This document shows positions 1 to 5,228 of a DNA stretch of 5,228 nucleotides, piece by piece; position 1 is the stretch's first letter; every line of letters begins with the position of its first letter. Both the position numbers and the translations under genes were made by a program. Source of the stretch: Planctomycetota bacterium (GTDB lineage: Bacteria > Planctomycetota > UBA1135 > UBA2386); the NCBI GenBank assembly GCA_020425885.1, contig JAGQRA010000977.1, forward strand, positions 1-5,228, read 5' to 3'. A model generated the notes under the pieces. The model was not told the origin of the DNA, ran no database searches, and worked only from the letters and a program-made list of their open reading frames with translations.

Positions 1-618
1 GAGGGGAATGCCTCGTTGTTCCAGGCGATCGACGGATTCGATTGGCGGCGAGATGTCAGGTTCCGCACCTACGCCCAGTACTGGGTGCAGCAGGCAGTGC
101 TGAAGGTGCTCTACAACCACTCGCGGACCGTGCGCGTGCCGATCTGGGTGCAGAAGGTGCTCGGCAAGATCCGCCGGGTCCAGGAAGCCGGTCGTCGCGA
201 AGGCCGCGAACTCAGCGCCACCGAGATTGCCGAGCGCCTCGATCTGCCGGTCGAGAAGGTGAAATGGGTGCTCGGCTCGCGACGCTATGCCGTGAGTCTC
301 GACGCCGAGGTCGGCAACGAGGACGGCGCGACGCTGGGCCAGCTGATGCCCGACGAGAGTATCGAGCCGGTGCCCGACGCGATCTCACCGGGGAATCTCA
401 AGGCCACGCTGGTGGCGGCGATGGCCGACCTCCCCGATCGCGAACGGCGGATCCTGAGCAGTCGCTTCGGGCTCGACGGCCAAGAGCCGAGAACCCTGGG
501 CGATATCGCCAGCGAGTACGGCATCACCCCGGAGCGGGTGCGGCAGTTGCAGAACGCCGCGTTGCAGCGGCTGCAGAAGCCGGTCAAGCTCAAGATGCTG
601 CAAGCCTTCGTCGAGTAG
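1..618 (+). CDS. Sigma-70 family RNA polymerase sigma factor (5' end missing)
   Basis: This protein directs RNA polymerase to promoters. The frame is open from base 1 and already reads EGNASLFQAIDGFDW, the region 2.2-2.3 motif, so the gene begins upstream; the TTG at 16 is internal. Of the 205 residues visible, about 1-40 are regions 2.2-2.4 (FRTYAQYWVQQAV at 21-33), about 43-125 are region 3 with an HTH-like LSATEIAERL segment, and about 130-205 are region 4, with LPDRERRILSSRFGL at 144-158 and the -35-binding helix-turn-helix at about 164-191 (TLGDIASEYGITPERVRQL). Having regions 3 and 4 rules out a simple ECF factor. Region 2.4 departs from housekeeping RpoD: the usual WWIRQAIT reads YWVQQAVL. 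This suggests an alternative (group 2/3) sigma, though the missing N-terminus prevents firm classification. It converges on the nitrilase-family gene. Confidence 0.93.
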   Translation, partial: EGNASLFQAIDGFDWRRDVRFRTYAQYWVQQAVLKVLYNHSRTVRVPIWVQKVLGKIRRVQEAGRREGRELSATEIAERLDLPVEKVKWVLGSRRYAVSLDAEVGNEDGATLGQLMPDESIEPVPDAISPGNLKATLVAAMADLPDRERRILSSRFGLDGQEPRTLGDIASEYGITPERVRQLQNAALQRLQKPVKLKMLQAFVE

Positions 619-630
619 CTGGCCAGGGTC

Positions 631-657
631 GCGGCGGAGCCGAGCGTCGGCAGCCGC
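631..657. terminator. GC-rich hairpin between convergent genes, possible bidirectional terminator
   Basis: The 46-base gap between the two convergent stop codons holds an inverted repeat. An outer 5-bp stem pairs 631-635 (GCGGC) with 653-657 (GCCGC). An inner 5-bp stem pairs 639-643 (GCCGA) with 647-651 (TCGGC) around a 3-base loop. A small asymmetric internal loop separates the stems. No T-tract follows on either strand, so it is not a classical intrinsic terminator. Its position between converging genes is the main reason to suspect transcription ends here. Confidence 0.3.
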
Positions 658-664
658 ACGGAGC

Positions 665-1552
665 TCAGGGATCCGGCTGTTCGGACTCGCCTTCACGGCT
701 CTGCTGCACCATATGGTCCCAGACCTCCTCGAACAGGCGTCGGTAGACGCTGGGGCGCTGGTCCCTCTCGACCGGGAGGATGCGTCGCATCGTCCGCACC
801 TTGCGGCGCTCGATCTCGGCGACCACGGCGCCGGCCTCGCCCGAGCCCGAGGCCAGGATCTCGCCCGTCGGATCGACGATGCGGCCGTCCCCGGGGAAGG
901 TCATGGGTTCGTTCGTCTTCAGCGACGGCTCCTGACCAGTGCGATTGCAGCCGATCACGAACACCTCGTTCTCGATGGCGCGGGCGCGCAGCAAGGTGCG
1001 CCAGTGCTGCGAACGGGCCTCCGGCCATTGCCCCGGCACGACCACGATCTCCGCGCCGGTGCGGAGGTAGTACCTGCCGAGTTCAGGAAAGCGAAGGTCG
1101 TAGCAGATCATCACTCCGACCCGGCCGACCGACGTGTCGAGCACGAGCGGGCTCTCGCCGGCGGTGTGGTAGCGATCCTCCGCGTTGGGCGAGAACAGGT
1201 GAACCTTGCGATACGACCCGATCGTGTTGCCGTCATCGTGGACGTAGGCGGTGTTGTAGATAGCGCCACCCTCGGCCTCGACGGTGCTGCCGACGATGAC
1301 CATGTGGTGCTGCCCGGAGAGGTTGCGCAGCTCCTGTTCGGCGGCCTCGGCCTCGTCGAGCAGCTCCTTGCTGCACGCAGCGGAGAACGAGGTCGACCAG
1401 AGTTCGGGCAACACGCAAAGGCGGGCACCGGCCTCGGCGGCCTCTTCGAGGCCGGCCCTCACGGAAGCCAGGTTCTCGGCGACATCCCCGGGGCGGACGT
1501 CGAATTGCACGCACGCGGCGGTGAATAGCTGATCGTCGTCGTGGTCGGTCAC
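665..1552 (-). CDS. Carbon-nitrogen hydrolase (nitrilase superfamily, omega-amidase/Nit-like)
   Basis: A 295-residue hydrolase that probably cleaves an amide C-N bond in a small cytoplasmic metabolite. The nitrilase triad is visible: Glu50 in LCVLPELW, Lys116 in YRKVHLF and the nucleophile Cys150 in MICYDLRFPE. Further family signatures are PGQWPEARSQHW near 174-185, RARAIEN just after, and a closing LPVERDQRPSVY. The CYDLRFPE box and overall length fit the Nit/omega-amidase/YkrU-like branch better than true nitrilases, which act on nitriles. The substrate (for example a keto-acid amide or deaminated glutathione) cannot be read from sequence. There is no signal peptide; the acidic, polar last 15 or so residues are probably disordered. 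The start is GTG at 1552-1550, seven residues before the expected first beta strand; no convincing Shine-Dalgarno precedes it. A hairpin separates it from the HU gene upstream, so it probably has its own promoter. Confidence 0.92.
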   Translation of the reverse strand: MTDHDDDQLFTAACVQFDVRPGDVAENLASVRAGLEEAAEAGARLCVLPELWSTSFSAACSKELLDEAEAAEQELRNLSGQHHMVIVGSTVEAEGGAIYNTAYVHDDGNTIGSYRKVHLFSPNAEDRYHTAGESPLVLDTSVGRVGVMICYDLRFPELGRYYLRTGAEIVVVPGQWPEARSQHWRTLLRARAIENEVFVIGCNRTGQEPSLKTNEPMTFPGDGRIVDPTGEILASGSGEAGAVVAEIERRKVRTMRRILPVERDQRPSVYRRLFEEVWDHMVQQSREGESEQPDP

Positions 1553-1561
1553 AGGTGCGAC

Positions 1562-1567
1562 AGGATA
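1562..1567 (-). promoter_or_regulatory. Possible -10 element for the nitrilase-family gene
   Basis: On the minus strand TATCCT (1567 to 1562) lies 9 bases before the GTG start, in the gap between the HU-downstream hairpin and this gene. Transcription from it would begin almost at the start codon, giving a nearly leaderless message, which would agree with the lack of a Shine-Dalgarno. No -35 match is seen at 16-18 bases. A single hexamer is weak evidence. Confidence 0.2.
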
Positions 1568-1609
1568 GCCCGATGGGTGCGCCAGGTGGTGTGTTCGTCA
1601 GGAAACACA

Positions 1610-1647
1610 ACAGGGAGGTCGCGCTCCCGAAGGGCGGACCTCCCTGT
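1610..1647 (-). terminator. Strong hairpin downstream of the HU gene, likely transcription terminator
   Basis: Bases 1610-1620 (ACAGGGAGGTC) are perfectly complementary to 1637-1647 (GACCTCCCTGT), an 11-bp stem. The 16 bases between can pair further (1622-1624 and 1626 with 1634-1636 and 1632, plus a G-T wobble) to leave a 5-base loop. On the minus strand the stem is followed by TGTGTTT, a broken T-rich run. It starts 23 bases after the HU stop codon and lies upstream of the nitrilase-family gene, the right place to end an HU transcript. The imperfect T-tract leaves some doubt about how efficient it is. Confidence 0.7.
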
Positions 1648-1670
1648 CGTTTCCGAGGTGACCTGGTCGG

Positions 1671-2099
1671 CTATCCCTTGAACAGGATGTCGTCCGTCGG
1701 TTGGCCTTGTGGCTTCTTCGCGCGCGGCGCAGCGGTGGTTCGCGTGTCCGCGATCAGCTGGTCGCTCGGCTTGAAGATGATGGTCTCCTTGTTGGCGACC
1801 TCGATGCTCTCACCAGTCAGCGGGTGCTTGTAGGCGCGGCCCTTGCGGACGCGGCGCTCGAAGGTGCCGAATCCCTTGACCGCGACCTTGCCGCGCGCCC
1901 GCAGCAATTCCGAGACGGAATCCAGAACAGCATCGAGAACGCGCGCCGCCGTGCGCCGGGGCACGTTGAGCTCGTCCGCGATCTGATCAGCCAGGATTCC
2001 CTTGTTGGCCTGACGGCCGAATGCCTCTTCGGCCGCTGCCGACTGGCCCGTTGCCTGATCCATGCGAGTCGTCGCATCCTGCTTCGTCATACGGGTCAT
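1671..2099 (-). CDS. HU-family DNA-binding (nucleoid) protein with N- and C-terminal extensions
   Basis: A 142-residue histone-like protein that should bind and bend DNA as a dimer. The HU/IHF core spans about residues 32-118: the N-terminal helices (KGILADQIADELNVPRRT, 33-50), the signature KGFGTFERRVRKG (75-87), and the beta arm with HPLTGESIEV, whose Pro93 matches the intercalating proline of the HU arm tip. Typical HU is about 90 residues. This one adds about 31 polar residues in front (rich in T, Q, A) and about 24 behind (TTAAPRAKKPQGQP, ending DDILFKG). The ATG at 2099-2097 was chosen because AGAGGGAAG lies directly upstream; a second ATG three codons in is possible. HU or IHF-like cannot be settled, but no IHF partner is visible. 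The ATPase gene ends 62 bases upstream on the same strand, so co-transcription is possible; a hairpin follows the stop. Confidence 0.93.
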   Translation of the reverse strand: MTRMTKQDATTRMDQATGQSAAAEEAFGRQANKGILADQIADELNVPRRTAARVLDAVLDSVSELLRARGKVAVKGFGTFERRVRKGRAYKHPLTGESIEVANKETIIFKPSDQLIADTRTTAAPRAKKPQGQPTDDILFKG

Positions 2100-2161
2100 C
2101 TCTTCCCTCTTTCCCTGTTGGCAATACGAGACGGGTCACCCCGCCGTTGTCCTCTTCCCGT

Positions 2162-2977
2162 TCAGCTCTTGGCAGCCTGCGGAGCCGATCGCGGGGCGCC
2201 GATGTAACGCTCGAGGCCCGTGACCAGCTTCGCCAGGTATCGTGCCGCGACGCTCCCCGGGAAGATCTCGCTGAAGGGCGAGCGCTTCAACACCGCGCCC
2301 TCAACGGAGCTATCTTCCGGCAGCAGTCCGAGCCAGTTGAGATCGAAGCCCAAGAAACGTTCGGTGCAACCCTTGAGCTTGAGGAACACCTGCTCGGCCT
2401 CTTCGGGTGAACGGACGCGATTCACGACACAGTGGATCGGACGGTCGTAGCCGTCCTGTACGACGACCTTGACGATGCCGTAGGCGTCGGCAATCGAGGC
2501 GAAGTTGCTGGTCGTCACCAGGATCGTCTGCTCGGCCATCGTGACGAAGTCGGTGACGCCCTTCGATACTCCGGCGCCGGTGTCGAGCAGGATGACGTCG
2601 CAGAACGGCTGCAGCTCCTCGATCGCGACGCAGATGCGGGCGCGACCGTTGTCGTCGAGGTTGGCCATCTCCTTGACGCCGCTGCCGCCGGAGATGAACT
2701 TCACCTTGCAGGGACCGTCCTCGATGATCTCGGCGAGCTCCGCCTTGCCCTCGATGTAGTCGGACAGCGTCTTCGTCGGTCTGATGCCGGCGAGGATGTG
2801 GGCATTGGCGAGACCGAGATCGGTATCGACGACGATCGTGCGATGCCCCCGTCGCGACAGCTCGCAGGCGAGGTTGACCGAGAGCGACGTCTTGCCGACG
2901 CCGCCCTTGCCGGAGGTGATCGCGAGGATCTTGGCGCTCTTGCTCGCTCGCTCTTTCTGATTGAGGTTGTCGGACAT
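2162..2977 (-). CDS. FlhG/MinD-like P-loop ATPase (MinD/ParA family)
   Basis: A 271-residue SIMIBI-class ATPase that probably positions a cellular structure by ATP-dependent dimerisation. The deviant Walker A is TSGKGGVGKT at 21-30, with signature Lys24 and Lys29. Switch I is VVDTDLGLANAHILAGI (49-65), the FlhG/YlxH wording. Walker B/switch II is ILLDTGAGVSKGV (129-141). CVVNRV (183-188) fits the adenine-contact strand. The usual FlhG TTPEPTSITDAYA reads TTSNFASIADAYG (155-167). The DQAxxLR activating motif of FlhG is absent, as is a clear C-terminal membrane-targeting helix, although ARYLAKLVTGLERYIG (245-260) could be amphipathic. The frame is open to 3151, but the extra N-terminal residues are Pro/Arg-rich and unlike the family, so the ATG at 2977 was chosen despite a weak ribosome site; ATG at 3022 (286 residues) is the alternative. 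No flagellar or cell-division genes are in view, so the cargo is unknown. Confidence 0.9.
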   Translation of the reverse strand: MSDNLNQKERASKSAKILAITSGKGGVGKTSLSVNLACELSRRGHRTIVVDTDLGLANAHILAGIRPTKTLSDYIEGKAELAEIIEDGPCKVKFISGGSGVKEMANLDDNGRARICVAIEELQPFCDVILLDTGAGVSKGVTDFVTMAEQTILVTTSNFASIADAYGIVKVVVQDGYDRPIHCVVNRVRSPEEAEQVFLKLKGCTERFLGFDLNWLGLLPEDSSVEGAVLKRSPFSEIFPGSVAARYLAKLVTGLERYIGAPRSAPQAAKS

Positions 2978-3092
2978 GGCCTGGGCTTCGTGAGTCAGCA
3001 GCCGGAAGTCGACGTCTCTCATCGGATGCGGAGGGGGGGCGGCTTGCGTCCAATGCCGGGACTTGCCGTGCCGCCGACGCCACCGGACCGCC

Positions 3093-3109
3093 CCGAGCCA
3101 CCGGCTCGG
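3093..3109. repeat. Perfect 7-bp inverted repeat (hairpin) upstream of the ATPase gene
   Basis: CCGAGCC (3093-3099) and GGCTCGG (3103-3109) are exact reverse complements around a 3-base ACC loop. No T-tract follows on either strand, so a terminator role is not supported. It could be an operator or simply a chance inverted repeat in GC-rich sequence. Confidence 0.45.
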
Positions 3110-3125
3110 CGCCGCTGGCTTCATA

Positions 3126-3149
3126 GGCCTCGGCCCCATCGGCCTCGGC
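3126..3149. repeat. Short direct repeat, two 9-bp copies 15 bp apart
   Basis: GGCCTCGGC occurs at 3126-3134 and again at 3141-3149, with CCATC-type spacing between. Because the period is 15 bases it makes five-residue echoes in translated frames (IGLGP/IGLGM on one strand, RPMGP-like on the other), which can look like protein motifs. No function is evident. Confidence 0.4.
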
Positions 3150-3211
3150 ATGACCCTGGCATGGGCTGGTGCGGATCGCGCAGGAACGTGTGGGTCGCCG
3201 AGAACTGGCTC

Positions 3212-3240
3212 TTTACCCGGACGCCTCCGCTGGCTAAGGT
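3212..3240 (+). promoter_or_regulatory. Candidate sigma-70-type promoter for tRNA-Ala
   Basis: TTTACC (3212-3217, 4 of 6 with TTGACA) and TAAGGT (3235-3240, keeping the key T-A----T positions of TATAAT) are separated by 17 bases. Transcription would begin near 3247, about 11 bases before the mature tRNA 5' end, a sensible leader for RNase P processing. The call rests on position and partial consensus only. Confidence 0.4.
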
Positions 3241-3257
3241 GCCGCGCCCGATGTTGC

Positions 3258-3333
3258 GGGGTCGTAGCTCAGTTGGTAGAGCGCTGCGTTCGCAATGCAG
3301 AGGTCAGGGGTTCGACTCCCCTCGACTCCACCA
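3258..3333 (+). tRNA. tRNA-Ala, anticodon CGC
   Basis: A full 76-base cloverleaf can be drawn by hand. The acceptor stem pairs GGGGTCG (3258-3264) with CGACTCC (3323-3329), followed by discriminator A3330 and an encoded CCA (3331-3333). The D stem is GCTC/GAGC with loop AGTTGGTA. The anticodon stem is CTGCG/TGCAG (last pair G-T) around TTCGCAA, giving anticodon CGC at 3291-3293, which reads the alanine codon GCG. The variable loop is AGGTC. The T arm is AGGGG/CCCCT around TTCGACT. The third acceptor pair is G3260-T3327, the G3:U70 wobble that alanyl-tRNA synthetase recognises, which independently confirms the alanine identity. A short CGTTTTC run just downstream may help end transcription. 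Confidence 0.97.
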
Positions 3334-3340
3334 CTCGTTT

Positions 3341-3424
3341 TCTCGCCTCGGCGGCAACTGGTCTCGCCTTGGCGGCAACCGGTCTCGCCTTGGCGGCAAC
3401 CGGTCTCGCCTTGGCGGCAACCGG
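3341..3424. repeat. Four tandem 21-bp repeats downstream of tRNA-Ala
   Basis: Units lie at 3341-3361, 3362-3382, 3383-3403 and 3404-3424. The last three are identical; the first differs at unit positions 9 (C for T) and 19 (T for C). The core of each unit is CGCCTTGGCG, a dyad with 4-bp arms; the position-9 change in unit 1 falls in its 2-base spacer, so the arms are intact in all four. The unit also has outer GGT/ACC arms that can extend a hairpin, and junctions 2-3 and 3-4 create the palindrome ACCGGT. The 21-bp period equals two helical turns and also seven codons, but no credible gene covers the array. It begins 8 bases after the tRNA CCA and ends 177 bases before the thiolase start. Its role is unknown. 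Confidence 0.93.
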
Positions 3425-3601
3425 GTCCCGTCCGTCGAGGCGTGGCCCGCGTCGTCCGATGTCCCGCCGGATTGCCACCTCGTTCGGCGGGGCACTACGA
3501 AGTAGAGCCCGAACGGTCCGTTGCGCCGGTCGATTCGAGCCCTGGATTGCCGTCCCGGGCGTTGGCTCATGCCGCGTGCACTCTCTAGGATGGCTGCCCT
3601 C
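3425..3601. other. Gene-free leader region upstream of the thiolase operon
   Basis: The region between the repeat array and the thiolase start must contain the operon promoter unless transcription comes through from the tRNA. I see no tRNA, convincing ORF, riboswitch-like structure or clear -35/-10 pair. The thiolase frame stays open back to a TTG at 3521, but the residues this would add (Arg-rich, [11 protein letters not shown]) do not resemble thiolase N-termini. Confidence 0.5.
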
Positions 3602-4786
3602 ATGGGCCGTCCAGTCATCGTTTCTGCGTGCCGCTCCGCGATCGGCAAGTTCCAGGGAGCGCTGTCTCCTTTCACCGCACCGCAGCTCGGCGGCTTCGCC
3701 GTCGAGGCGGCTCTGAAGCGCGCCAACGTGCCCGCCGCCGAGGTCGAGGAGGTGCTGATGGGCAACGTGCTGCAGGCCGGGCTCGGTCAGAATCCGGCGC
3801 GCCAGAGTCTGCGGGCGGCGGGCATCCCCGACTCGGCCGCTGCGGTCACGATCAACAAGGTCTGCGGCTCCGGCCTCAAGACCGTCATGCTGGCGGCGCA
3901 GGCCATCAAGGCCGGTGACCTGCGCGTCGCCGTGGCCGGCGGCATGGAGTCGATGACGAACACGCCGTACTACCTGCCCGCGGCGCGGCAGGGGGCCCGG
4001 CTCGGTCACGCCCAGGCACTCGACGGCATCGTCTGGGACGGTCTGTGGGATCACTACAACGACTTCCACATGGGCAACACCGGCGAACTGGTCGCCGAGA
4101 AGTACGGCGTCACGCGCGCCGAGCAGGACGCCTATGCCGCCGAGAGCCACCGCCGCGCCGTGGCGGCGCAGCAGGCCGGCGCGTTCGACGCCGAGATCTT
4201 CGGCATCGACATCCCGCAGCGGAAGAAGGACCCGATCCACTTCGCGGTCGACGAAGGGCCCCGGGCCGACAGCACCGTCGAATCGCTGGCGCGGCTCAAG
4301 CCGGCCTTCAAGCGCGACGGCGGTTCGGTCACCGCCGGCAACGCCAGCTCGATCAACGACGGCGCCGCCGCCGTCGTCGTCTGCGACGAGGACTGGGCCG
4401 CGGCCAACGGCCTGAAGCCGATGGCCGTCATCACCGGCTATGCCACCGGCGGACTCGCGCCGGAGTGGGTGATGATGGCGCCCGAGGTCGCGACCAAGAA
4501 GCTGTGCGCCCTGCTCGGCTGCGGCGTGTCCGACTTCGATCTGGTCGAGATGAACGAGGCGTTCTCGGTGCAGATGGTGGCCCTGCAACGGCAGCTCGAG
4601 ATCGACCCGGCGCGGTGGAACGTGCACGGTGGCGCCGTCGCCCTCGGCCATCCGATCGGTTGTTCCGGGACCCGCGTGCTGGTCACTTTGCTGCACGCAC
4701 TGCAGCGCCACGACAAGACGCGCGGCATCGCCGGGCTCTGTCTCGGCGGCGGCAATGCGGTTGCCATGAGCGTCGAGCGGGTCTGA
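3602..4786 (+). CDS. Acetyl-CoA C-acetyltransferase (acetoacetyl-CoA thiolase)
   Basis: A 394-residue thiolase, the normal length for the family, that reversibly condenses two acetyl-CoA to acetoacetyl-CoA in the cytoplasm. The nucleophile is Cys88 in [15 protein letters not shown] lies at 318-321. His350 lies in [14 protein letters not shown], and the acid/base Cys380 in [20 protein letters not shown] at 155-162 carries the His156-Met157 pair known from the biosynthetic Zoogloea-type thiolase, favouring a short-chain acetoacetyl-CoA enzyme over a long-chain FadA type. [12 protein letters not shown] (246-257) is another family signature. The start was set at ATG 3602 because [17 protein letters not shown] matches the usual N-terminus and AGGA lies 11 bases upstream; ATG 3590 (four residues longer) is possible, but its AGGA overlaps the codon. 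The dehydrogenase gene starts 52 bases downstream with no terminator between, so they form an operon. Whether it serves polymer synthesis, butyrate-type metabolism or degradation is undecided. Confidence 0.96.
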   Translation: MGRPVIVSACRSAIGKFQGALSPFTAPQLGGFAVEAALKRANVPAAEVEEVLMGNVLQAGLGQNPARQSLRAAGIPDSAAAVTINKVCGSGLKTVMLAAQAIKAGDLRVAVAGGMESMTNTPYYLPAARQGARLGHAQALDGIVWDGLWDHYNDFHMGNTGELVAEKYGVTRAEQDAYAAESHRRAVAAQQAGAFDAEIFGIDIPQRKKDPIHFAVDEGPRADSTVESLARLKPAFKRDGGSVTAGNASSINDGAAAVVVCDEDWAAANGLKPMAVITGYATGGLAPEWVMMAPEVATKKLCALLGCGVSDFDLVEMNEAFSVQMVALQRQLEIDPARWNVHGGAVALGHPIGCSGTRVLVTLLHALQRHDKTRGIAGLCLGGGNAVAMSVERV

Positions 4787-4838
4787 CCGCCGGTTCCCTC
4801 TCACGAAGTCAACCACGACAACCAACGAGCGAGAAGCA

Positions 4839-5228
4839 ATGAGCGAGAACCAACTCCCCGGGTCCGTCGCCGTCATCGGCGCCGGCACGATGGGCAACGG
4901 CATTGCCCAGGTGTTCGCCACCTGCGGCGTCAGGACCTTCATGGTCGATCAGGGCCAGCAGTTCCTCGACCGCGGCGTCGCCAACATCCACAACAGCCTC
5001 GGCAAGTTCGTCGAGAAGGGCAAGGTCGCCGCCGATGTCGCCGAGCGCGCCAAATCGCTGCTGTCGGCGACGACCGACACCGACGTGCTGGCCGGCGTCG
5101 ATCTCTGCATCGAGGCGGTCACCGAGAACCTCGAGGTCAACACCAAGGTGTTCCAGGATGCCGATGCAAAGCTGCCCGGGGGCGCGATCCTGGCCAGCAA
5201 TACCTCGTCGATCTCGATCACCGTGTTA
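4839..5228 (+). CDS. 3-hydroxyacyl-CoA (3-hydroxybutyryl-CoA) dehydrogenase, 3' end missing
   Basis: The first 130 residues of an NAD(P)-dependent dehydrogenase that interconverts 3-hydroxyacyl-CoA and 3-ketoacyl-CoA, the step next to the thiolase reaction. The N-terminal Rossmann fold is clear: VAVIGAGTMGNGIAQVFA (10-27) carries GxGxxG at 14-19, and the acidic end of strand 2 is Asp37 (TFMVD), which favours NAD over NADP. CIEAVTENLEVNTKVF (90-105) contains the conserved EAVxE box, and SNTSSISIT (120-128) is the family substrate/cofactor motif. The catalytic His (HFFNP region) and C-terminal domain lie beyond the window. Stand-alone HBD/PaaH-type enzymes start like this, without a fused enoyl-CoA hydratase domain. 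ATG 4839 was chosen because it places the Rossmann motif correctly; the ribosome site is a weak GAGAAG. No frameshift is seen. Confidence 0.94.
   Translation, partial: MSENQLPGSVAVIGAGTMGNGIAQVFATCGVRTFMVDQGQQFLDRGVANIHNSLGKFVEKGKVAADVAERAKSLLSATTDTDVLAGVDLCIEAVTENLEVNTKVFQDADAKLPGGAILASNTSSISITVL

Larger units (their letters stand above)
2978..3257. other. Divergent intergenic region between the ATPase gene and tRNA-Ala
   Basis: This 280-base stretch should carry the promoters for the minus-strand ATPase gene and the plus-strand tRNA. I see no convincing coding sequence: the open frames across it are Pro/Arg/Gly-rich and match no family I know. It contains a 7-G run at 3032-3038, a perfect hairpin at 3093-3109, a short direct repeat at 3126-3149 and a candidate tRNA promoter at 3212-3240. 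I could not find a credible promoter for the ATPase gene by eye. Confidence 0.6.

Noticed and set aside
713..1528. Long plus-strand open frame opposite the nitrilase-family gene
   Set aside because: The minus strand carries the complete Glu-Lys-Cys triad and family motifs. The plus-strand product is a compositional shadow.
2978..3151. N-terminal extension of the ATPase to 329 residues
   Set aside because: The added residues are Pro/Arg/Trp-rich, lack family similarity and overlap the hairpin and direct repeat. An ATG at 2977 gives a normal-length protein.
3111..3180. Plus-strand translation reading GFIGLGPIGLGM, similar to the NAD-binding start of 3-hydroxyisobutyrate/6-phosphogluconate dehydrogenases
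   Set aside because: The resemblance is produced largely by the 15-bp direct repeat at 3126-3149. It is lost directly afterwards, and no other family motif follows in any frame, so a pseudogene is not supported.
3258..3424. tRNA-Ala as an integration (att) site of a mobile element
   Set aside because: No integrase, no duplicated tRNA 3' end and no phage or plasmid genes are visible; core metabolic genes follow directly.
3341..3424. Repeat array read as a CRISPR
   Set aside because: The 21-bp units are directly abutting, with no variable spacers, and no cas genes are nearby.
3269..4942. Very long open frame on the minus strand opposite the thiolase gene
   Set aside because: It is antisense to a thiolase with every catalytic motif intact. 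Its Arg/Gly/Asp-rich product, including echoes of the 21-bp repeat, resembles no family and is the usual shadow in high-GC DNA.

Overview
The window is an ordinary-looking, GC-rich bacterial chromosomal segment. Every protein belongs to a widespread family, and I see no phage, transposon, CRISPR or defence gene. The organism cannot be named from this sequence. The high GC, the stand-alone FlhG/MinD-like ATPase, the HU protein with long tails and the divergent sigma factor would suit a high-GC free-living bacterium (for example Planctomycetota, Myxococcota or a proteobacterium), but that is inference only.

Layout, left to right: (1) the 3' two thirds or so of a sigma-70 family sigma factor on + (1-618, cut by the window edge). 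(2) Converging on it, a minus-strand block read from right to left: a FlhG/MinD-like P-loop ATPase (2977-2162), an HU-family nucleoid protein (2099-1671), a strong hairpin that probably ends transcription (1610-1647), then a nitrilase-superfamily amidohydrolase (1552-665). (3) A 280-base divergent intergenic region (2978-3257) holding a small hairpin, a short direct repeat and a plausible tRNA promoter. (4) A tRNA-Ala(CGC) gene on + (3258-3333) with encoded CCA and the diagnostic G3:U70 pair. (5) A gene-free stretch (3334-3601) that opens with four tandem 21-bp repeats, each with a small dyad. (6) A + strand operon of an acetyl-CoA C-acetyltransferase (thiolase, 3602-4786) and a 3-hydroxyacyl-CoA dehydrogenase (from 4839, cut by the right edge).

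How the genes fit together: the thiolase and dehydrogenase catalyse consecutive steps linking acetyl-CoA, acetoacetyl-CoA and 3-hydroxybutyryl-CoA, so the right end is a short-chain acyl-CoA module (beta-oxidation, butyrate-type or polyhydroxybutyrate-type metabolism). The ATPase and HU genes are 62 bases apart on the same strand and may be co-transcribed. No functional link between the sigma factor, the nitrilase homologue and the rest is visible. The most unusual item is the 21-bp repeat array between the tRNA and the thiolase operon; the other findings are modest.
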